NCBI RefSeq assembly: GCF_910592395.1
Contig: NC_088312.1
Span: 12,648,001-12,712,000, forward strand
From: Lineus longissimus
Lineage: Eukaryota > Nemertea > Pilidiophora > Heteronemertea > Lineidae
Length of the DNA: 64,000 nt
Reading direction: 5' to 3'
The notes beneath the pieces were generated by a model, which had not been told where the DNA came from, searched no databases, and saw only the letters and a list, made by a program, of their open reading frames with translations. Shown here piece after piece: positions 55,701-64,000 of this stretch; the first letter of the stretch is position 1, and each line of letters opens with the position of its first letter. Both the position numbers and the translations under genes were made by a program.

Positions 55701-56369
55701 CGCTCGATAAATATCAAGACAGAATGTTCCATTTCTGGGTTGTGAAAACGCGACCGAGTCGGTCGTTGCAACAGAGTCCACATAAGTAAAACTGTGTCAG
55801 GTTTTCGACCAGCGTTAATGAGCAGCCCATAGGCCTACTGTCTTTTTGGCATAATAAAAATCCCCGTTGGTTCTGGACTAAAAAAAACAACTCTAGCTGG
55901 TAGTTTTGTTTTTCATTTCTCGCTGAAAAACTCTCCGGTGCATATATGTGTTGTGTCGAAAAACCCTATAAGAGTGTTTGATTTCGCTGAATTTTATTTT
56001 TATTTTATGAGTGTACAATTCGATGCTGCTAGCAACGTGCTACATATTGTATATGTGTATATACAGAATTGGGCAGCGATGTCGTTCGCTCTCTGATTAA
56101 TCTCCGGGTGTTCTACATGTCCTGGATGTAAGTACAAATCAGTTGACTTCATAGTTTTGACAAAACGATCATCGTCGATATCGGGGAGTGGAATTCAAAA
56201 TAGCAAAGGATACCGTGGGGTAAACGCCAAAACAGACGATCTACACCTTTGGACAAATTCAAATGTTCAATCTGGTATGACGAAGGGCTTTGATTTAACT
56301 CGTTTTCCCTCAAAACCATGTTGGGTTCGGGCCCCACGATACCTCTTTCCATATTCCACACCTGGTCAA
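52771..56369. other. intergenic region between TLC gene and aminopeptidase P gene
   Basis: This region should contain the 5' UTR exon and promoter of the TLC gene and the 3' UTR of the aminopeptidase gene. It contains a 15-C run (53103-53117). One unassigned 105-codon frame lies at 55124-55441. Nothing else is recognised. Confidence 0.5.
55124..55441 (+). CDS. unassigned 105-codon open frame
   Basis: It runs from an ATG to a stop with no obvious splice interruptions. The protein starts MEFKKQLLHVANWRYVVAV, is polar, and contains a single WRYVV hydrophobic patch. I recognise no domain. It lies on the strand opposite to both neighbouring genes. It could be a transposon fragment or a chance frame. 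Confidence 0.2.
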   Translation: MEFKKQLLHVANWRYVVAVSTNIGKLKQKCERTPNSKQYVWDKVFGETKNTSNEISISITKHLKFDTCEEESTENLLLAHFTPPKEVLVVSPTSVVETRLRNKTL

Positions 56370-59300
56370 TTATAAAAGCCTTGCGTAAACGAAGGACAGC
56401 AGCGATAGCAGGACGGACGCATTGATACAATTGGATGAGCTGACATATTCTGGAATGGGTTTTGTCCTCGACTGGAGCCACTTGTAAGCATCAGTCTTCC
56501 CCTGGCGTTTCAGCTCTGCTCCAGTTACTTCAAGGCATCGTTTATGGAAGTTGTTCAACCACCCTTTCTGTAACGAATAGAAGCAGTGAAACTATGACCA
56601 CATGTTTTAGCAATGATCATCTCTATGGTGCAGCCAAAGGGAAGCAATGAGAAGCAATGAGAAACGGATTCCAGGCAAAAGATTGCGATAAGATTTTTAA
56701 AGGTTATTTGTTAAGGTCTCGTTCAGTTTTGCCCCGTGTATTCATTAGGTAATGTGGTATGATTATATAGCCCCTTCAGTGTAGAAGTTAGCTGGCACTA
56801 CACATACATACATACACACACTCCAGACGTGCCTCGGCTATACATGTAGTTGTATCGATTTGCCTTACATGTGCATTTTTTAATTGATTCTTGTAAGGTT
56901 CTTAGATAAGATCTTGAACTTCTACCAATCTGGTGCCCAGTATTAATCTTCAATAGTTTTGCCTCTAGTGGTGCATCCTTGAACTGAGGTTTTTTTCGCA
57001 CTACGTCATATTTAAAAAAAACCCTGTTGAGTGTATTAAAAAACACTTGTTACGCGAGGATGCTAGAGGTGGAACAACGCAATACAGTTATAGTCATTGT
57101 TACATTCTGCATCGAAAACAATCCTATGCAATTATAGATCAGAATGTTCATTCTTTAATAAATCAAACTTTGAAAGGAAATGAGCTCCTCGATAATAGGC
57201 TATGTACATTTTTAAGACTTTTGAGTTGGGGGCAGAAAGGAAGAGAGAACATCTTACATGGCAATTTCACCCTCTGCTCTATATGAAAGTTCGAATTCAT
57301 GACATGTCAATGTACTCTGTAGATACATGTATGAAGTGTTAAAAAAAGGACTCGAGGTTCATGTAAATTGCGTGATTTGTGAGGACTTTAAAGACCGCTC
57401 GTACAAAACGAAATCGACAATCATTGACCTGGCCCATTATTCCTGTCGGGGATGCAACCATTTTACGAGACTCCCTTCGAACAGCGCAGTTTGCCCTGAT
57501 GAAGCCAGTGTGGACACTGGCGAAACGTAGGCTTTGCCCCTTGTAAGTTTGTTTTTTCCAGTGACGGACAAATTTATAGAAAAATCTACGAAACCTGGAT
57601 GTCTGAGATTATATACAGTATATACAAGTTCAACCATGAACGATGATGTAATCATTGGTTTGTTTCAAATTCTGATCACTAGATGGCAGGACTTACCTGT
57701 TGCACAGTCATGAGATCCAAATTGATGAGGTTTTTCTCAAATGGAACAAGAGAGATGGGCTCGAACATGAGGTAACCCCTTCCACCAAAGTTGTACTGAA
57801 ATATAAAGCATAGAAAAACAACTGGTATTATTAGGCCTGGTAAAAATAAAAACGCGCTCATCCCTGCCCGCCTCTATTTGTGGCGTTGCCCGAAGAAGCA
57901 TTTATTTTCAGTTAAAATTTTAGTTTCTGAAAGTGAAGTGAGTTACTCTGTCATGCTTAAGACACAGATTTGCTGTTATGGCGCATGCAAGTTGAGCTAA
58001 TTTTGTGCCCGTGTCGAGGGATGCTACTTTTGACCAGTACTGCATTAGGGTCGCCAGTCGGCGCTCAAAGCAGAAACTAAGCAGGCGAGTTTTGCGATAA
58101 AATTCTGAGCAATACACAACCTCTACTTGCGATGACCCTTGTTTGGCAGAGGTGTTGGTGCGCCAGGTGTCCATGGAGATTGAAAAAGATTCCACCTAAA
58201 GCACATTATTTTTGGAGCAAATAATCCATCAATATGTTGATTGGGTGACTGGAGATTCGTCCCATAATTCTTGTCGAAATGCCTATTGTAATATAATGAG
58301 GTTCAATATGCGCAAGCTAACATATCGCAGTCCCGTTTGTGGACCATCTTAACACTGCGTATTATTATCAGTGACCAGCATTGTAGGCCTTCCTTTGAAC
58401 GGCTCATACCGGAGTCTCTGCCTTTGCAACCATGACGATCGTTTCTAATCGGACGCCAAACTTCCCAGCTTCATAGTAACCTGGTTCTGGATGTATGGGA
58501 TGAGAAAAATACGATTAAATTATTTGTCTTTTAAGTAAATATCCAGGCAGTTTAAAGGTCAAACCCCACATAGACAATTCAACGAGCGTTTGACATGCAA
58601 TGTCTTTCTTCGTGGTCAGCGTAGCCTTGGGGTTCAAACGCCCCGGCTCTAAATCGAATACCTGGGTATAGACTTAAGGGTTTGAACGTGAACCGCTTGT
58701 TGGATACCATGCGTTAAAAAACCGAACTTAGGGTATAAGTTGTCTCACCAAAACCGCGAGGGTTGAGCTAAAATGTAGACCAAAATCGAGGGAGCCATCA
58801 TTTCAGCTCCACACGAGCGGTTTTGGCGAGACAATCACTACCGACAATGTGGTATCAATTTATAATCTAAAATATCTCAAATTGAACAACGAAAAATTTG
58901 GTTTTAAATGTTTTTTGTCAGCTTCCACATTCTACACCAACCCAAGCGGGTATGGTTGCCTATAAACCATAACCGCTGAATTAAAAATGAGGCACGTAGG
59001 CGCATAGTGCGTTTACACTGTGTCATTATAAATCTAGATGTTTTAGAGTATAGCCTAGTCTCACATCTATACATCGACCAAGACTTTGCAGATTCTTCTG
59101 ACAACCATGCCGTGCCTGGGTTCATTCCTATAAATGGGCAGTCTGGTTTGTAGCGCAGTGTACATACCGATTGGCGAAATTAACGACTGCCCCTCGAAAA
59201 TTGAGGTATAGTGGGTTCAACTCCCGGTCAGTGTACGCTTTCATGTGATCGGCAGGACAACGTATGGATATCACCTACATTATATCACAGACTAGCATTA

Positions 59301-62300
59301 TACCCGTGGCGCCGGCAGGTTCAAATGGGCTATACTTTGAATTGCATGGGCCGAAAGATTGAATTGCAATGAAAATCTAATGCAATATCAAAGGAGCCAT
59401 ATCGGAGACAAACTAAACCAACCGTTTGTCCACAGACTCGGACCCCACAATGGCGTGATGTATGCGTGCATATAAAAGTATATCAATTGGTCCGATAGAG
59501 TCAATTATATCAAAGATTACCCAGCTTCATTTAAAGAGCAAATAAATCATAATATCCTGCTTGGCCTCAGTTCTCAATTCACTATGAATGACGTACCGTC
59601 TGAGAAGAACATTCCTTCTTCAAGAGTTTTATCGTGTTTTCTGTAAGCTGTGGAGAGGCTCGCTGGACCTAAATGAAAAGAACACGATGAGTATGTCTGA
59701 AATCTTAGGTTCCTATTATACAGTTTCACTAAATGATTATCAGTCATGTCAGTTGGCACCTTGTTTAGCAATCAATGAACGGTACTGTCATTGACTATCC
59801 GATTGGTATATCCCAATTCAATTCTTGTAAATCGATGAATAAATCAAGGGTCTTCTGTTAAAGAACGCAACAAAACGACCGATCAGGGAGCGATGACTGA
59901 GAACACTGATCACCAACGCATCCTCCATGGATTGGATATGGGGTACTGTTTGGATATGGTTAAAACAACCGTATAAAGAAAGACATGTCACTAGCTATGT
60001 TTAGTAAATCAGTATGTCAACCTGACACCTGTATGCAAAGATTTCAAATGATAATCACACAGACTACATGTGTACACATGCATGTAGAAAATTAATTGTA
60101 AATTAATATCGTCGTACGAATGAGACATAAAAGCGGTTATCCTTCTGTGCACATGGCATGCCTGGCCTGGTGCCTATGCAGGTCAGCAAAAATAACACCT
60201 CACAAAGTACAGTATCGACAGATCGCCTCTGATCCTCTATATCCATGGCTGAAGACCAACTTACACGTTGATTACACCCTATCGGCGCCCTACCGAATAC
60301 AAATCGGCCAAAAGTCGTCGAAATCATCCGATCATGGAGGCCCCTCGGCCCCGCGGAAAAGACGATTTTGACGAAAATGATTTCTGCAACAATACTTTTG
60401 AGACCCAAACTATGCGATCAAACCCCATTACATTGACTTATTCATTTCTTGACACCAAGTTATAAAGACAGGTCTTTATCACTTCTTTGCAGATACTTAC
60501 CTTCATGTACGTTGAGGAACATGCCGATGCCATGGCCAGTACCATGCCTATAGTCCAGTCCCACACGCCAGAGAGCGCTTCGCGCGAGTGCAGAGATCCC
60601 GCGGCCTGAAGAGTAGATATTTCCAAAATTTTATCTTTAAAACAAAATATCTTCCTGCCATATTCGGATTTGTGTGGAATTGCCCGGCACTGCCCCTTCT
60701 TATAGTCAGAGTATTCTTGACGGCACGAGTCCAGAAGTGCATGCATCATCCGTGAACCAAGCATGCCGATGAATGAAAATCTGACATTTTCAATATTTGT
60801 TTTAATGCAAGCACATTTGGTTCAATGCTATAACTGCTTGTCCTTTGCGATAATTTCATAAAAAAAGTTTTCACGATTTTTATTTCAGTGGGATTTATTT
60901 TCTCACCTACGAAATTTCTTTCAGTTTTTCAAAGCAGAAAATATTCTTCGCGTTTTTTAGTTTCGCGATTCTCTGTTATTTTCTAATGCGCGAAAAATAA
61001 AACGCCTCCAAAATTTGCCAGTTTACTGTATGGATTCAAATGTTGAATTTCTGAGTAAGGTTGATGTATCGATTTACCAGATGATTGGTTTGGTAGACAG
61101 CAAGAATACCGAGTCGCCCGCTCTCCTCGGCACTAGACTCCCTGGGCAGTCCATTGCGTCGTCCTAGGGCGACAGGACGAGGCCGGGCCGATGCGTCCGG
61201 AGTGTATACTCGGCACCTGGTCTCCGCCAGTTTCGAAGTCACACGCGAATAAAGGACCGCATATTGGCTATTCTAGTTTTTACAAGTCGCTGATATCACC
61301 CACTCGAGGACCGGAGACTGCACCTAGATTCAGTCTCATAAATTGTGTGTATTTTTAAACTTACCGAATACACCAGCCGACCAGACTGCAGAGGCTAATT
61401 CGATGGCGCCCATGAGGACGCGGGTGTACGCTTCCTGGAGAAAACGAGACAAGCTAAATAAATAGACCTGCATGGGAATATCACACCGTACAAGAGTTGT
61501 GGAAACGTCCGGCCACTCTGTAGGCCTATTGGCTCAATATGTGCCCCGACCTCGGTAATGTAAATGAATCACAGCTAAACATTTAAACAAAATCTGAATA
61601 AAACTAATGAATAAATGAGTATATCATATAATATAATAATATCAGATACTCTTTAGGTTCTATTTTTACACGGAACTCTTGATCGTTTGATATTACCGTA
61701 ATTGTGTTACTGGTCATGATGGTTGCTTTGAAAATAATTATTTTTACTGACCAAAATCTATTGGGGAGAATCGTAAAACAAATGTTTCCTTCAGAATGTG
61801 TCACTGCTGGGGCTCTCACTAAACAGGTACATTTACAGCTACGCCACAATTAAGCTTCAATGTATAAACATCATCAGAGCGTGAACGTTTCAGCAAGGAC
61901 AAAACGCTTTTGAATATTGAATATCTTACCTTTTCAAAATCATTTGGAGTCCCAAAATGGAATGTACGTGTTACATCAGTTGTGCCATCTCTAAAACGAA
62001 GTAAAGTAATATTTCAAAAAATAAAAATTTGCCGTCGTACGAAGTAATATGGCGTGACATATATTTATAAAGAATCTTTTTTTTCAGCAACACAGTTGAA
62101 AGCTTTTAAGCGGACTGAGTGTCATTTTATTCATACCCTTCAACAAATTTTATTTTTCAGTTCTGAAAGGCCGCGTGTGCCCTGGCGGATATGATAGTGA
62201 CGACGCCAACATGTGGCACCAGGACTGTACACTCAATAGCCTCGCTGATCTAATGTCGGTTGATTAATATCAAATGAACATCGGAACAAATTCCAAGCCG

Positions 62301-63608
62301 GACCATGACGTGTCGCTGACCAAGTGTCTACATATATCAAATAGAACGTGCATATCAACTAGCTTCAAATGGACACTGAGAAGCAGCGTGTTGGATCGGT
62401 GAAACCAGTGTCATTATTGTAATAGACGGGGAACGTATCCATTGTCAGTATACACCCGGGAAAAGTATTCAAATGTACACTTTGGGCATCAGCTCTGTTG
62501 GTTTTCGGCACAGAAATGGCTCCCACGGGACCGTGACTTCTCCAAACAGGATAATTCAAAAGACATTTGGCTGCAATAAACAATGCACTAGAGTAGGGGT
62601 GCAACAATTGGCCTGCCTGAAATTCGCATGGCATGTCCAAAACTGCCTCGCAGCCCTAGTAAAAATCATTATTAAAACTCGGCATTAGTTTGTTACTGCA
62701 AGTGGCGGTGCATGGCGGGAAGCAGGGTCAATATCCCCCTGGCCAGGAAAAAATGCCACGCCCAAGTTGTCCCTTTAACGCCAGGGAGAAGCCAATTGAG
62801 TTAACGCACTGTTCATGATATAGAGACCCCTTTATACTGATGCGTGCAACATGTCTGCGCATTTTACGTTACATTTACGTACAAATACTGGCCACCTGAG
62901 TCCAGGAGATATACTCCACCGGTTGTAATCTGTTTGTTCGTAGCATTGGAAGACTCGTAGTGAATCACAGCACCATTTGAACCAAACGCTGAGATCGCGT
63001 GGAAGCTTAGACCCATGTTGTCTTTCTGGGCCCTGGAAATAGTTAAGGAAAATCTGTTGGTTTTTCACCTGTTAGTGCGTCTGTAAGTGTTCACCTGTTT
63101 GCTTTATAATAGTTGAAGAATAACATGTATTTTTTCATGATAAATGGTACAGTAAAAGGGTAATTCAGGGTTATAAATGATACGCCCAGGTTTAATTTAT
63201 TATTGTACCGACTTCAGGTTTGGAGGTTGATGGTGTTCCATGAAGCAAGGCCACACACATTAAGTGTAGATGTACCCAATTTTCGATGCCATACTTGATC
63301 ACTCTTGAACCTTACCAAATTAATCTATCATGTTTGGACTACTTGTGTGCGCCAAGATGTATTAAACATTTTTCTCTGAACTACTATCAGTGAGTGTAAT
63401 TCTAACTAGCTATGCCAAGTGAAGATGAGAATGTCCTCCTGACAATAATGCCTGACGATGAAGAACGTCTCATCGAGAAAACCGTTCGACTTTACCTTCT
63501 GTAGCCCTCCAACGTTGCCTCAGCCGACAGCTCTGTCCAGTAGTCACCATTCTGAACGGACTTCTCCAACATTTGAACAAAGTCGATCAAAGCCACTGCA
63601 TCTTTCAA
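56370..63608 (-). CDS. XPNPEP2: Xaa-Pro aminopeptidase 2-like (membrane aminopeptidase P), 3' nine exons
   Basis: Minus-strand exons: 63496-63608, 62883-63032, 61930-61990, 61365-61434, 60501-60605, 59597-59668, 58410-58486, 57697-57795 and 56370-56567. They give 314 phase-consistent residues plus a stop. The 5' exons lie beyond base 64000. The enzyme removes an N-terminal residue that precedes proline, using a two-metal site. All five metal ligands of the pita-bread fold are visible: Asp in YLLDSGGQY, Asp in DGTTDVTRT, His in HGTGHGIG, Glu in DEPGYYE and Glu in RLETIVM. The C-terminus differs from cytosolic XPNPEP1: after [10 protein letters not shown] comes a hydrophobic end ([16 protein letters not shown]). 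Together with the small SSSN residues this looks like a GPI-attachment signal, as in XPNPEP2. Cell-surface location is therefore inferred. The aligned stretch before [13 protein letters not shown] has the same length as I recall for XPNPEP2. Confidence 0.93.
58740..58834. mobile_element. 95-bp MITE, ttgtctcaccaaaaccgc ends
   Basis: The left end ttgtctcaccaaaaccgcga and right end gcggttttggcgagacaa are inverted repeats. The interior gagctaaaatgtagacc/atttcagctcc also pairs. A relative lies at 23660-23752. It is in an intron of the aminopeptidase gene. Confidence 0.8.
59140..59240 (+). mobile_element. tRNA-like SINE head or tRNA relic
   Basis: A tagcgcagtg A-box-like word near 59152 and a good B-box gggttcaactcc (about 59213-59224) are present, with extra sequence between them. 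The acceptor stem does not close cleanly, so a functional tRNA is unlikely. Confidence 0.4.
59292..59500 (+). repeat. dispersed about 205-bp repeat, copy 2
   Basis: It starts ctagcattatacccgtggcg and ends caattggtccgatagag. It is the inverted counterpart of 44926-45130. It lies in an aminopeptidase P intron, ending about 100 bp before the 59597 exon. Confidence 0.8.
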
Positions 63609-64000
63609 CTGAAAAGAACGAACCCAAACCTTTCAACGGATTACAAACGGCAATTGGGTTCAGATTTTGATCCGAGAACGAGAATGAGGTGGGTTTTTTC
63701 TCTGGTTATGACGTCGTCAAGTCAAGTCTATTTTTTCTTAAATTTGCCTTCATCAATTAAAATTTATTCTTTTTTATCATAATTGTTTCAAGGCGTACCA
63801 AAAAGTAATGACACCCTGCTTCATAGCATTTTTAGCATCAGGAAACGCGATATCCATGCAATCGCCAAAATGCCACTCCGTTCTCTTCACCTCTTCAACT
63901 CATCCAGTACTTGAAATCGCCCGGGGCCCACGTATTTTCCTCGAATTATTGACCGATTTAGAAGAAATGTTATATTCAAAGTGATGAAGGGACTGGCTTG

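Noticed and set aside
60606-61364. Search for an extra micro-exon in the aminopeptidase gene
   Set aside because: The join [15 protein letters not shown] is in phase and has the expected length against XPNPEP2, so no missing exon is needed.

Overview
The window reads as intron-rich invertebrate animal nuclear DNA. Protein-coding exons are short and bounded by GT-AG splice sites, introns are stuffed with small terminal-inverted-repeat elements and tRNA-derived SINEs, and every recognisable gene is a metazoan family member. The repeat style (acatgtac-rich AT sequence, many TA-flanked MITEs, an agctcacct hairpin repeat) fits a marine bilaterian such as a lophotrochozoan or non-vertebrate deuterostome. 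The sequence alone does not let me name the species.

Layout. 1-12085 (+): the 3' ten coding exons of a SMARCAD1-type SNF2 chromatin remodeller; its 5' part lies upstream of the window. 12086-17826: convergent intergenic region with a 775-bp fold-back element, another MITE, a SINE and a pre-miRNA-sized hairpin. 17827-24510 (-): a complete seven-exon gene for a small type I membrane protein with four sushi/CCP domains; one intron holds a nested set of transposons including a 2,066-bp Mutator-like element with 94-bp perfect TIRs. 26726-28327 (-) and 30075-31616 (+): two intronless, divergently arranged enzyme genes, a UDP-glycosyltransferase and an HxxxD acyltransferase. 35484-44332 (+): a complete eleven-exon malic enzyme, probably cytosolic and NADP-dependent. 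45754-52749 (-): a complete six-exon TLC-domain gene (TLCD4/TMEM56-like), containing a partial tandem duplication of one exon and a 1,348-bp fold-back element that carries inverted copies of a captured coding exon. 56370-63608 and beyond (-): the 3' nine exons of a membrane-type (predicted GPI-anchored) aminopeptidase P, XPNPEP2-like, continuing past the right edge.

The genes do not form a functional cluster. The UGT (glycoside conjugation in the ER lumen), the acyltransferase and malic enzyme (NADPH supply) all touch small-molecule or lipid metabolism, but nothing in the sequence ties them into one pathway. The most unusual content is in the mobile DNA: nested insertions, two fold-back elements, a fold-back with an exon captured on both arms, several recurring MITE families, and an exon partly duplicated in tandem. 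I did not find a convincing new multi-gene system. All multi-exon models were assembled by hand from open frames, splice consensus and phase; every junction listed is phase-consistent.
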